Source: CAXMST01 sp963790085
GTDB lineage: Bacteria; Actinomycetota; Thermoleophilia; Solirubrobacterales; 70-9
Length of the DNA stretch: 64,000 nucleotides
Reading direction: 5' to 3'
Assembly (NCBI GenBank): GCA_963790085.1
Contig: CAWBNH010000013.1
Span: 372,001-436,000 of the forward strand
The translations under genes were made by a program, and so were the position numbers. Below, piece after piece: positions 23,624-32,667 of the stretch (position 1 is its first letter; each line of letters starts with the position of its first letter). Below the pieces are notes generated by a model that worked only from the letters and a program-made list of their open reading frames with translations, made no database searches and was not told the origin of the DNA.

Positions 23624-25243
23624 TCAGTGACGGAAGTGGCGGCGGCCGGTGAAGACCATCGCGACCCCGGCCGCATCGCAGGCGGCGATCACCTCGGCGT
23701 CCCGCTTCGAGCCGCCCGGCTGGATGATCGCCGCGGCGCCCGCGTCGATCACCTGCTGCGGTCCGTCGGCGAACGGGAAGAAGGCGTCGGATGCGGCGAC
23801 GCAGCCGTCGAGCACGCTTGCGGCCCGCTCCCCGAATGCGTCGCCGGCCTTCTCGACGGCGAGCCTCGAGGAGTCCACCCTGCTCATCTGCCCGGCGCCG
23901 ATCCCGATCGTGGCGCCCTCCCGGCCGAGCACGATCGCGTTCGAGCGGACGTGCCGGCAGACCTTCCAGGTGAACAGCAGGTCCTCCCATTGACGATCGG
24001 ACGGCGCGGCCTCGGTGACCACGTCCATCGACTCGCGCTGATCGCGGCCGGAGTCGGTGTCCTGGACCAGCGCGCCCCCGCGGACCCGCTTGATGTCGAC
24101 GCTGGGGATGAACTTGCGCTGCTCGGTGTCCTCGAGGATCCGGATCGCCTCCTTGCGGGTGAGGATCTCCATCGCCTCGGGGTCGTAGCCCGGCGCCAGC
24201 AGCACCTCGATGAAGTTCTCGGCGAGGCGCTCGGCCAGGGCGCTATCGACCGGCTCATTGAACGTGATCACACCGCCGAACGCCGAGACCGGGTCGCAGG
24301 CGAGTGCCTTCTCGTAGGCCTCGGCCGCGGTCGGACCGATCGCGACGCCGCACGGGTTGTTGTGCTTGACGATCACGCAGGCCGGGCTCCCCTCGAGATC
24401 GACGAGCACCCTCCGGGCGGAGTCGAGGTCGAGCACGTTGTTGAACGAGAGCGCGCGTCCGTGCTCCTTCGAGATCATGCTGAGCACGTGCGAGCGGGCC
24501 CCGACGTCCGCATACAGCGCCGCGCGCTGGTGTGGGTTCTCCCCGTAGGACAGGTCGAGGAACTTCTCCAGCGAGACGGTGAGATGGCCGGGGAAGGCCT
24601 CGTAGCCGGAGGCGAACCAGCCGCTGATCGCGGCGTCGTAGCGGGCCGTGTAGGCAAAGGCCTCGTTTGCGAGCCAGTGCCGCGTGTCACCGGAGATCGC
24701 GCCGTCGGAAGCCTCGATCTCGGCCAGCACGGCGTCGTAGCTCTCCGGCCTGACGACCACCGCGACATGCAGGTGGTTCTTCGCCGCGGCCCGGATCATC
24801 GTCGGGCCGCCGATGTCGATGTTCTCGAGCGCCTCGGTCTCGGTCACGTCGAGCTTTGCGACCGCCCGCTCGAACGGGTAGAGGTTCGTGCAGACGAGGT
24901 CGATCGGCTCGATCCCCTCGCTCGCGAGCGTCGCCATGTGCTCCTCGTCGTCGCGTCTTGCGAGCAGCGCTGCGTGCAGCCGCGGATGCAGGGTCTTGAC
25001 CCGCCCCCCGAGGATCTCGGCCTGTCCGGTCAGCTCCTCGACCGACGTCACCTCGATGCCCGCTTCGCTGAGCTCGCGTGCCGTGCCCCCGGTCGAGATC
25101 AGCTCGACGCCCATCGAGCTCAAGCCCCGGGCGAAGCCGACGAGGTCGGTCTTGTCGGAGACCGAGATCAGGGCCCGTCTGATCTTCAGCGGGGGGGCGG
25201 GAACGTCGTGCTCGCGCGCGGCTGCGTCGGTGCCCTCGTTCAC
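23624..25243 (-). CDS. purH: Bifunctional AICAR transformylase/IMP cyclohydrolase PurH
   Basis: Catalyses the last two steps of IMP synthesis. The N-terminal MGS-like cyclohydrolase domain (RRALISVSDKTDL, STGGTARELSEAG, GGRVKTLHP) is followed by the transformylase domain with KHNNPCGVAIG, SAFGGVITFN and the end AAIIQPGGSKRDAEVI. At 539 residues it is slightly longer than usual because of about 20 extra N-terminal residues. GTG overlaps the purN stop by 4 bases, so translation is coupled in purF-purN-purH. Confidence 0.96.
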   Translation of the reverse strand: MNEGTDAAAREHDVPAPPLKIRRALISVSDKTDLVGFARGLSSMGVELISTGGTARELSEAGIEVTSVEELTGQAEILGGRVKTLHPRLHAALLARRDDEEHMATLASEGIEPIDLVCTNLYPFERAVAKLDVTETEALENIDIGGPTMIRAAAKNHLHVAVVVRPESYDAVLAEIEASDGAISGDTRHWLANEAFAYTARYDAAISGWFASGYEAFPGHLTVSLEKFLDLSYGENPHQRAALYADVGARSHVLSMISKEHGRALSFNNVLDLDSARRVLVDLEGSPACVIVKHNNPCGVAIGPTAAEAYEKALACDPVSAFGGVITFNEPVDSALAERLAENFIEVLLAPGYDPEAMEILTRKEAIRILEDTEQRKFIPSVDIKRVRGGALVQDTDSGRDQRESMDVVTEAAPSDRQWEDLLFTWKVCRHVRSNAIVLGREGATIGIGAGQMSRVDSSRLAVEKAGDAFGERAASVLDGCVAASDAFFPFADGPQQVIDAGAAAIIQPGGSKRDAEVIAACDAAGVAMVFTGRRHFRH

Positions 25244-25866
25244 CGCGGGTCGATCCTGACCAGGCGGGGATTGCGCTCGTCGACCCGCACGCGCCCCTCC
25301 GCGATCAGCTCGATCGCGCGCGGCAGCAGGCGATGCTCGACCCGGTGGACCTGATCCTCGAACTCCTCGATCGGGCGAGTGTATGCGAGCTCGATCGGTT
25401 CCTGCAGGATGATCGGGCCGGTGTCGACGCCGGCGTCGACGAAGTGCACGGTGACGCCGCTGAAGCGGACACCGTGGCGGTATGCCTGGCCGATCGCGTC
25501 GAGGCCGGGGAAGCTCGGCAGCAGCGCCGGATGGACGTTGATGATGCGGCCTGCAAACCGCTCGATGAAGCTCGGGCAGAGGAGCTGCATGTAGCCGGCC
25601 AGGACCACCAGCTCCGCCCGGAGCTCGCCGAGCCAGTCGGCGATCGCCAGGTCACGCTGCTCGCGCTCCCCGTGCTCGCCGATCGTGAACGAGCGCGTCG
25701 CGATCCCGGCGTCGGCGGCACGGGCGAGCGCCCTGGCCTCGGGCCGGTCGGAGCCGACCGCGACGACCTCGACGGCACCCCGCCCGTGGAGGCGGTCGAG
25801 GATCGCCTGCAGGTTGGTGCCACTGCCGGAGGCGAGGACCGCGACGCGCAGGGGTTGCTCGTTCAT
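25240..25866 (-). CDS. purN: Phosphoribosylglycinamide formyltransferase PurN
   Basis: Transfers formyl from 10-formyl-THF to GAR. The 208 residues include the phosphate loop VLASGSGTNLQAI. The catalytic Asn and His lie in IINVHPALLPSFPG, and the Asp in VDAGVDTGPII. The usual SGVTVHFVD stretch is present. A TAGCAT box sits 9 nt before ATG. It lies 38 bases after purF and overlaps purH. Confidence 0.96.
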   Translation of the reverse strand: MNEQPLRVAVLASGSGTNLQAILDRLHGRGAVEVVAVGSDRPEARALARAADAGIATRSFTIGEHGEREQRDLAIADWLGELRAELVVLAGYMQLLCPSFIERFAGRIINVHPALLPSFPGLDAIGQAYRHGVRFSGVTVHFVDAGVDTGPIILQEPIELAYTRPIEEFEDQVHRVEHRLLPRAIELIAEGRVRVDERNPRLVRIDPR

Positions 25867-25875
25867 CCCGATCCG

Positions 25876-25881
25876 ATGCTA
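25876..25881 (-). promoter_or_regulatory. Possible -10 box TAGCAT upstream of purN
   Basis: TAGCAT on the minus strand, 9 nt before ATG at 25866, in the 38-base purF-purN gap. Spacing is at the long end of the pattern, so an internal promoter here is only possible. Confidence 0.3.
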
Positions 25882-25904
25882 GTCGCGGCCGCAGCGGTAG
25901 CGGC

Positions 25905-27368
25905 TCAACGACCGGCCGGGATCGTCTCGATCTCCTCGAGCGCGAACTTGCTGTTTCCGTTGCCGTTGTCGCCAAGCGGGTAGCGGCCGGTGAAGCATGC
26001 GTCGCAGTGGTCCTCGGCGGGGGTCCCGATCGCCTCGTAGACGCCCTCGAGCGAGAGGTAGGCCAGCGAGTCGGCGTCGACGTGCTCGGCGATCTCATCG
26101 ACGGTGCGGCGGTGGGCGATCATCTCCTCCCGGGTCGACATGTCGACGCCGTAGTGGCAGGGGTTGCGAATCGGCGGCGCCGAGATCCGCAGGTGGACCT
26201 CCTCGGCGCCGGCGTCCCGCAGCATGCCGACGATCTGCCGGGTCGTGTTGCCGCGGACGATCGAGTCGTCGACGACGACCACTCGCCGGCCGGCGATGAT
26301 CTCGGGTAGCGGATTGAACTTCAGCCGGAGGCCGTGCTTGCGCAGCTCCTGGCCCGGCTGGATGAAGGTGCGGGCCACGTAGCGGTTCTTGATCAGGCCG
26401 TCGTCCTTGGGGATCCCGGAGGCGCGCGAGAAGCCGGCCGCCGCAGGATTGCCCGAGTCGGGGACCGCGATCACGAGATCGGCGGCGACCGGGGCCTCGC
26501 GCCAGAGGATCTCGCCCATCCGGCCGCGGACCTGCTGGACGACCCGGCCCTCGAGCCGGGAATCCGGGCGCGAGAAGTAGATCTGCTCGAAGACGCAGAA
26601 CGAGGTCCGCTGCGGCTTAACCGCCTGCCGCACCTCGAGGCCCTTGGCGCTGAGCGAGACCATCTCGCCCGGATTGACCTCACGCAGCAGATCGGCGCCG
26701 ATGATGTCGAAGGCACAGCTCTCGGAGGCGACGACGAAGTGCTCGCCGAGGCGGCCCAGGGACAGCGGCCGGACGCCGTGGGGGTCGCGGAAGGCCACCA
26801 CCGCGTGCTTGGTCATCACGACCGTGGAGAAGGCGCCCTCGAGCCGCTGCATCGCCCCGACCACCGCATCCTCGACGGTTCGCTCCGGTGACGAGGAGAT
26901 CAGCGCGGCGATGATCTCCGAGTCCGAGGTGCCGCGAAACCCGAGGCCGTGGGCCTCCTTGAGCTCGGTGTAGAGCTCGACCGCGTTGGTCAGGTTGCCG
27001 TTGTGGGCGAGCGCGACCTCGCGACCGTCGTCGCGCCAGACCGGCTGCGTGTTCTCCCAGCCGGCGCCGCCGGTGGTCGAGTAGCGGACGTGACCGATCG
27101 CCGCCTCACCCTGCAGGGCGCTGAGCTTCTGCTCGTCGAACACCTGCGAGACGAGGCCCAGGTCGCGAAGCGTGGTGATGTGCCCGCCCTCGCAGGTGGC
27201 GATGCCGGCCGACTCCTGACCGCGGTGCTGGAGCGCGTAGAGGGCGAAGTAGGCGAGCCGCGAGACGTCGTGTCCGGGCGCGTAGACGCCGAACACGCCG
27301 CACTCGTCTCTCGGGCCCTCGCGGGCGTCGAAGAAGGTCTCGCTCAAGGGAAAGTGGCCTCCGCTCAC
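25905..27368 (-). CDS. purF: Amidophosphoribosyltransferase PurF
   Basis: Commits PRPP to purine synthesis. A propeptide of about 22 residues precedes the Ntn nucleophile Cys23 in DECGVFGVYAP. The glutaminase domain shows LQHRGQESAGIAT, GHVRYSTTG and HNGNLTNA. The phosphoribosyltransferase domain has the PRPP motif VVVVDDSIVRGNTTRQIV and a C-terminal CDACFTGRYP. Cysteines consistent with the Fe-S type enzyme remain. The start is GTG. A 120-base gap from purL holds a TTGACG and an inverted repeat that may regulate it. Confidence 0.95.
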   Translation of the reverse strand: MSGGHFPLSETFFDAREGPRDECGVFGVYAPGHDVSRLAYFALYALQHRGQESAGIATCEGGHITTLRDLGLVSQVFDEQKLSALQGEAAIGHVRYSTTGGAGWENTQPVWRDDGREVALAHNGNLTNAVELYTELKEAHGLGFRGTSDSEIIAALISSSPERTVEDAVVGAMQRLEGAFSTVVMTKHAVVAFRDPHGVRPLSLGRLGEHFVVASESCAFDIIGADLLREVNPGEMVSLSAKGLEVRQAVKPQRTSFCVFEQIYFSRPDSRLEGRVVQQVRGRMGEILWREAPVAADLVIAVPDSGNPAAAGFSRASGIPKDDGLIKNRYVARTFIQPGQELRKHGLRLKFNPLPEIIAGRRVVVVDDSIVRGNTTRQIVGMLRDAGAEEVHLRISAPPIRNPCHYGVDMSTREEMIAHRRTVDEIAEHVDADSLAYLSLEGVYEAIGTPAEDHCDACFTGRYPLGDNGNGNSKFALEEIETIPAGR

Positions 27369-27386
27369 CGGCCGATCGAAGCGCTT

Positions 27387-27411
27387 GCGCAGGCGACTAC
27401 CTGCGCGTCAA
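27387..27411 (-). promoter_or_regulatory. Inverted repeat with an overlapping -35-like TTGACG, between purL and purF
   Basis: On the minus strand TTGACG (27406-27411) runs into GCGCAGG-TAGTCG-CCTGCGC, a perfect 7-bp inverted repeat at 27387-27406. It could be an operator on a purF promoter or an RNA hairpin between the two genes. No good -10 follows at 17 bp, and no U-tract marks a terminator. Confidence 0.35.
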
Positions 27412-27488
27412 GGCTAGCACCGGCGGGGGTTGACACCCCGCTGCCGAGCCGCGCCCGGCCGCTGACGGCGCGACCGGCTCGGATGCCG

Positions 27489-29687
27489 CTAGAGGCGCTC
27501 GCCGAGCGAGCGCCAGGCGGCCGCCGCGTCGGCCGGGGTCGTCGCGACGCGCCGGTCGGCGGCGACGATCGCCAGCCGGTCGCCCCCGGCCTGGCCGAGG
27601 ACGGCCCCGCCGGACGCATCGACGAGGCGCCTGACTTGCTCGGGCTCACCGGCGACGACGAAGCCGCCGCTGCCCTCGCCGAACAGCCACTGCTCTGCGC
27701 TGCCGCCACGCGAGGCGATCAGCTCGCCGAGGTCGACCTCGAGCCCGATCTCGCCGGCGATCGCGCACTCCGCCAGGGCGCAGGCGAGGCCGCCGTCGCT
27801 GATGTCGTGGGCGACCCGCAGCGCCCCGTCGCGGACCGCCTCGCGAACCGCTGCGATCGCGGCCGCGCAGCGGGCCAGGTCGGGCTCCGGCAGCCCCGGC
27901 GCCAGCTCACCCCGACGTTTGGCGAGCTCCGAGCCTGCGAGCGACGGCCGGAACGGCCCGAGCACCGCGATCAGGTCCCCCTCGGCCGGCGCCAGGCCGG
28001 CCACGGCCGACGGATCGGGCAACTCGCCGACCATGCCGACGACCGGCGTCGGGTAGATCGGACCGCCCTCGGTCTCGTTGTAGAGGGAGACGTTGCCGCC
28101 GACGACCGGGACTTCGAGCGCCTCGCAGGCATCCGCCAGTCCCTGCGTCGAGCGGTCGAGCTGCCAGGCGACGGTCGGCCTCTCCGGGTTGCCGAAGTTG
28201 AGGCAGTTCGTGAGGCCGAGCGGCTCGGCGCCGACGCAGGCGAGGTTCGCCGCGCACTCGAGCACCGCCTCGACGGTGCCGGCGTAGGGGTCGCAGGCGA
28301 CGCGTCGCCCGTTGCCGTCGATCGAGACCGCGATGCCGCCGCCGGTCTCGGCGATCTGCAGGACCGCGGCATCGGCCTGCTCGGGGCGCCGCACGGTGCG
28401 TGACTGGACGATCGCGTCGTACTGCTCGAACGCCCACCGCTTCGAGGCGATCGTCGGTGAGCCGAGCAGGGCCAGCAGGATCTCGGTCGCATCCTCGGCG
28501 GCGAGCGTCGCCTCGTTGCCGTAGGTCCACTCGCCGGGATCGGCCGGCTCGAGGTCGTAGAGCGGGCACTCGTCGACCAACAGGGCGACCGGGATCTCGC
28601 CGACCTGCCGGTCGCCGTCGAACACCCGGATATCCGCGCCGCCGGTCACGGTGCCGATCACCGCGCCGCCGGTCTCCCATCTGGCGCAGATCCCGAGCAC
28701 CGCATCGACCTTCTGCGGCTCGACGATCGCCAGCATCCGTTCCTGCGACTCGCTGACCATCACCTCGAAGGGCTCGAGGTCGGGGTTGCGCTTCGGCACC
28801 TTGGCGACGTCGATGTCGAGGCCGACCCCGCCCGCCGCGGCCATCTCCGCCGCCGAGGACGTCAGCCCCGCGGCACCGAGATCCTGAAGCGAGACCAGCA
28901 GCTCCCCCGAGAGCAGCTCGAGGCAGCACTCCATCACCTTCTTCTCCTCGAACGGGTCGCCGATCTGCACCGTCGGGCGCTTCTCGTCCCCGTGCTCGAG
29001 CTCGGCCGAGGCGAGCACCGAGGCGCCGCCGATCCCGTCGCGCCCGGTCGATGCCCCCATCAGCACCACCGCGTTGCCGACCCCTGCGGCAGCCGCGCGG
29101 ACCATCGAGGAGGTCTCCGCGAGCCCGACGCACATCGCGTTGACGAGGCAGTTCTGCTCGTAGGGCGGCTCGAAGTACACCTCGCCGCCGATCGTCGGGA
29201 CCCCGATCGAGTTGCCGTAGTGCCCGATGCCGGCGACGACGTGCTCGAACAGGTAGCGGGACCGCTCGGAGTCGAGCTCGCCGAAGCGCAGCGAGTCGAG
29301 CACCGCGATCGGCCGCGCGCCGAGCGCGAAGACGTCGCGGAGGATGCCGCCGACTCCGGTCGCCGCGCCCTGGAACGGCTCGACCGCCGAGGGGTGGTTG
29401 TGCGACTCGACCTTGAACGCGATCGAGTAGCCGGAGCCGACGTCGACCGCGCCGGCGTTCTCGCCCGGCCCCATCACCACCCGGGGGCCGTCCGTCGGCA
29501 GCCGGCGCAGCAGCTTCTTCGAGTGCTTGTAGGCGCAGTGCTCGGACCAAAGCAGCGAGAACATCGCCAGCTCGACGTCGTTCGGCTCGCGGTCCATGCC
29601 GGCGCAGATCAGTTCGAACTCGCGATCGGTGAGGCCGAGCTCGCGGTACTTCGGCGTGTCCGTCGCTGCGCCCATCGCTGCGCCCAT
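27489..29687 (-). CDS. purL: Phosphoribosylformylglycinamidine synthase subunit PurL (small type)
   Basis: ATP-dependent FGAM synthase subunit that works with PurS and PurQ. The 732 residues show the small-type PurL signature: LTDREFELICAGMDREPND, MFSLLWSEHCAYKHS, VVMGPGENAG, ESHNHPSAVEPFQGAATGVGG, and the second PurM-like half with NCLNFGNPE and VVGGNVSLYNE. Two tandem ATGs, made by a repeated ATGGGCGCAGCG (29687 and 29675), could serve as start. Its partners purS and purQ lie 20 kb upstream on the same strand, which is unusual. Confidence 0.95.
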   Translation of the reverse strand: MGAAMGAATDTPKYRELGLTDREFELICAGMDREPNDVELAMFSLLWSEHCAYKHSKKLLRRLPTDGPRVVMGPGENAGAVDVGSGYSIAFKVESHNHPSAVEPFQGAATGVGGILRDVFALGARPIAVLDSLRFGELDSERSRYLFEHVVAGIGHYGNSIGVPTIGGEVYFEPPYEQNCLVNAMCVGLAETSSMVRAAAAGVGNAVVLMGASTGRDGIGGASVLASAELEHGDEKRPTVQIGDPFEEKKVMECCLELLSGELLVSLQDLGAAGLTSSAAEMAAAGGVGLDIDVAKVPKRNPDLEPFEVMVSESQERMLAIVEPQKVDAVLGICARWETGGAVIGTVTGGADIRVFDGDRQVGEIPVALLVDECPLYDLEPADPGEWTYGNEATLAAEDATEILLALLGSPTIASKRWAFEQYDAIVQSRTVRRPEQADAAVLQIAETGGGIAVSIDGNGRRVACDPYAGTVEAVLECAANLACVGAEPLGLTNCLNFGNPERPTVAWQLDRSTQGLADACEALEVPVVGGNVSLYNETEGGPIYPTPVVGMVGELPDPSAVAGLAPAEGDLIAVLGPFRPSLAGSELAKRRGELAPGLPEPDLARCAAAIAAVREAVRDGALRVAHDISDGGLACALAECAIAGEIGLEVDLGELIASRGGSAEQWLFGEGSGGFVVAGEPEQVRRLVDASGGAVLGQAGGDRLAIVAADRRVATTPADAAAAWRSLGERL

Positions 29688-29712
29688 TCAACTACGCCGC
29701 CGCGCGGAACGG

Positions 29713-29732
29713 CAGCCGGCGCCGGCCGGCTG
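29713..29732 (-). terminator. GC-rich hairpin after the sulfotransferase array, before purL
   Basis: CAGCCGG-CGCCGG-CCGGCTG forms a 7-bp perfect stem 16 bases beyond the last sulfotransferase stop and upstream of purL. There is no clear U-run, so it may be a weak or factor-assisted terminator. Confidence 0.35.
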
Positions 29733-29747
29733 ATCCGGCGCCGCGGC

Positions 29748-31577
29748 TCAGTCGTAGCCGAGCTCGTCGAGCAGCTCGCCGGCGACGTCGGCGAAGGCCC
29801 GGGCGTCCTCGGCGCTGAGCGTCTCGCGCCAGGCGCCCACCGGTCCGAGCTCGGCCTCGATCGCGGCGCGCTCGGGCGGATCGACCATCGCTTCGTCGAA
29901 GTCGAGCTCGAGGAACGTGCAGACCTCGCGCAGGACCCGCTCGGTGTCGGTCAGCAACTCCTCGTAGCGGACCTCGAGGTAGCGCTCGATCAGGTGCTCC
30001 TGCTGGCGGGCGGAGCCGACCTTCTTCTCCCAGCGCTGGCCGATCACAAGCGCCTTGCCTGGGTCGAGCTCACCGGGCTTGGCGGCGGCCGTGTCACGAC
30101 CGTCGCGGATCACGTGGATGAAGTGCGCCTCGCTCAGTGCACGCTGGATCCGGCGCATGCGCTTCAGGTAGGCGGGGGTCTCATCGCCCCACCTCGGGGT
30201 CCCGGCCCGCTCGCTCAGCATCCCGTAGAACTCGCGGAGCACGGCGGCGGCCTTGAGGTCGTCCAGGCCCTCGATCCGGCGCCGCATCTCGGATTCATCG
30301 ATGCCGAGCTGCGCCAGGGGCCGGGCTGCGGCCATCACCTTGACGATCCGCTCGGCAGTCACCGGCTCGGAGCGGATCGTCTCGGCCAGCTTCGGCACGA
30401 AGCCGGTCTCGGCGACCATCGTCAGCTCGGGGTGGGCGTCGAGCATCGCGCTCAGCAGCGTCGTGCCGGAGCGGGCGGCGCCGACCACGAATGGAGCGGG
30501 GTCGCGGCGCTCCGCCGGCGGACGGATGCCGGTCGCGTGTCCGGCGACGCTCAACGCCCGCCGCATCGATCTCGGCAGTCGTGGCCCGCTGCGGGGCTCA
30601 TGCACTCCGGCACCGTTCGCGCCGGCAAGCGAGTTCGCCTCGTAGCCGAGGTCGAGCAGCAGGTCACCGGCCAGCGCCTCGTAGGTCGCCTGGTCGGCCG
30701 GGGCCATCTTCGTCTTGTAGGCGCCGACGAGCGAGGGGTTGGGTGGCTCGAAGGTCTTCTCGTGACTCTTCAGCCGGCGCTCCGCCGACTGCGGGTCCCG
30801 CCCCTTGCCCCGCGGAAGCTCCCGCGCCTTCTCCTTCAGTCGCTCCTCGGCCCGCTCGTGGTAGCCGAGCATCGCCGGATCGAAGTCGAGCTCGATGAAC
30901 TCGCAGATCCGGCGCAGCTGGCCCTCGGTGTCGAGCACGAGGTCCTCGAACCTGACCTCCATGTAGTAGCCGAGGTAGGGCTGTTGCGCGCGCCCCCGCA
31001 GGACGCGTCCCCGCCAGCGATCGGCCGCGGCCTCGATCGTCTCCGGCCCGAAGCTCTGCTTGAGGATCGACAGGGCCACGTCACGGCCGTCGCGGATCAG
31101 GTGGATGAAGCGCGCCTCGGGCAGGTACTCCTGGATCTCGCGCATGCGCTTCACGTACCCCGGGGTCTTGTCGCCCCATCGTGGCGGGCCGCCCTGCTTC
31201 TCCCCGTAGACCTTGAAGAACTCCCGCACCGCCGCCGGGCCGGTCAGCTCGGGGAGCGCGCCCCATCGCTGCGCCAGCTCCGAGGCCTCGATGTGGAAGT
31301 CCCCCCAGCGGCGATGGGAGGTCAGCATCTCGAGCATCCGCTCGGGGCTGGCGCCGTGCTTCTCGCGGGCCTTGATCAGATCGGGGATGAAGTGGGTCTC
31401 GGAGGGGATCGCGATCTCGGGGTGGGCGTCCAGCATCAGCCGCAGCAGTGTCGTTCCCGAGCGCGTCGCCCCGACCACGAACGGGGCCGGAGGTGGTCCC
31501 TGCGCCGCTCGTCGCATCGCGCGGCGCCGACTCCGGTAGCCGGTGACGCTGCGGAGCATCTCGCGTCTCGCCTTCAC
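29748..31577 (-). CDS. Tandem two-domain sulfotransferase; second domain degenerate
   Basis: A 609-residue fusion of two PAPS-dependent sulfotransferase domains (Sulfotransfer_3 type). Domain 1 (about 31-315) has the 5'-phosphosulfate loop RSGTT (39-43), ETHF with H62, WGDKTP with K137 and the 3'-phosphate site RDGRDVALS ending in S170. Domain 2 (about 360-609) keeps RSGTT (369-373) and RDGRD (491-495). It reads ETGF (G392), WGDETP (E466) and RDTAAA (A499) at the other three sites, so it is probably inactive or altered. Each domain matches the single-domain paralogues next door. ATG overlaps the preceding glycosyltransferase stop by 4 bases; last gene of the array. Confidence 0.87.
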   Translation of the reverse strand: MKARREMLRSVTGYRSRRRAMRRAAQGPPPAPFVVGATRSGTTLLRLMLDAHPEIAIPSETHFIPDLIKAREKHGASPERMLEMLTSHRRWGDFHIEASELAQRWGALPELTGPAAVREFFKVYGEKQGGPPRWGDKTPGYVKRMREIQEYLPEARFIHLIRDGRDVALSILKQSFGPETIEAAADRWRGRVLRGRAQQPYLGYYMEVRFEDLVLDTEGQLRRICEFIELDFDPAMLGYHERAEERLKEKARELPRGKGRDPQSAERRLKSHEKTFEPPNPSLVGAYKTKMAPADQATYEALAGDLLLDLGYEANSLAGANGAGVHEPRSGPRLPRSMRRALSVAGHATGIRPPAERRDPAPFVVGAARSGTTLLSAMLDAHPELTMVAETGFVPKLAETIRSEPVTAERIVKVMAAARPLAQLGIDESEMRRRIEGLDDLKAAAVLREFYGMLSERAGTPRWGDETPAYLKRMRRIQRALSEAHFIHVIRDGRDTAAAKPGELDPGKALVIGQRWEKKVGSARQQEHLIERYLEVRYEELLTDTERVLREVCTFLELDFDEAMVDPPERAAIEAELGPVGAWRETLSAEDARAFADVAGELLDELGYD

Positions 31578-32667
31578 GCTCGGGCCCCCGTCGCCCGCTC
31601 GATCAGGGCGCCGTAGTCGGCCACCGTCCGCGACCAGCTCAGCTCCTCGCGGGTCTGCAGCGCACCCGCTGCCAGACGGGCGCGCTCGGCCCCTCCGCGA
31701 GGCGCTCGATCGCAGCGGTCAGGTCGCCGACGTCGGGCTTCATCGAGGGGATGCCGGAGTCGGCCGTCCCGTCCTCGATGTCTGCGACCAGGATCCCGTT
31801 GACGCCGTCGCGGACGATCTCGTTCATCGGCGGGCTGTCGTTGGTGATCTGGGGCATCCCGAAGGCCGCCGCCTCGTACAGGAAGAGCCCGAGCCCCTCC
31901 CAGCGGCTCGGGCCGAGGCAGACGTCGCACGACGCGAACAGGCGCAGGTGCTCCGCCGTCTCCATGTCGTCGAGGATCAGCTCGATCCGTGGGTCCGCGC
32001 TCGCCGCCCTCGTCAGGTAGTTCATCCGGCGCTCGACCTGGGCCTTGAAGACCAGTCGCAGGTTGTCGCCGCGGGCGGCTGCGAATGCCTCGATCACCTC
32101 TCTGTGCGGCTTGCGCGGCCCGAGCAGGGCCCCCGGGAAGTAGAAGCGGACGAGCCCGTCCTCGGAGCGCTCGATCGGCACCTCGAGCAGCTCGCGGTGC
32201 AGGCCCCAGCGCACGAACGGGCTCTCGATGCCCAGCTCCCGATATCGGGCCTGCTCGCAGCGGGTCATCGAGTAGAGCACGTCGTAGGCCGCCGCGGCGG
32301 GCTCGGCATCACCCGCCCCGAACATCTCCCAGACGAAGCGGCCGACGGTGCGGACGCCGGACTCGCGCAGGCGCCTGATCTCGTCGTGCTGGTAGCAGTT
32401 GTCCCAGTGCACGACCTCGATCGAGTTCTGCTCGATCCAGCGCGCGTACTCCTCGTAGGGCACCTCCCAATCGGAGGCCTCGGTGACGCCCGGCTGGTCC
32501 CAGACCCCGGTGCGATCGACGTGCGCCGCCATCGGCCCCTTGTCCCGGGTCGGCCGGGCGAGGATGAAGGTCTCGTGCCCGGACTCCTCGAGCGCGTCGC
32601 GGACGTAGCGCGAGACGAACGCCTGCCCGCGGTTGAACCACTTGGTGACGATGCCGACGCGGCTCAC
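31574..32667 (-). CDS. Glycosyltransferase, group-1 (GT4-like), with a 1-base frameshift near its 3' end
   Basis: Paralogue of the glycosyltransferases at 36555, 40040, 43765 and 59275. It opens with RVGIVTKWFNRGQ and carries VRTVGRFVWE and the nucleotide-sugar motif PSRWEGLGLFLYEAAAFG (an EX7E signature). A PPMNEIVRDGVNG loop follows. After IERLAEG, near base 31690, the frame is lost. The family-typical ending ERARLAAGALQTREELSW continues in the next frame to a stop at 31574. One base added in the GGGGCC run (31688-31693, minus strand) restores it. Both ends keep 4-base overlaps with neighbours, which argues for a sequencing slip rather than decay. Confidence 0.78.
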
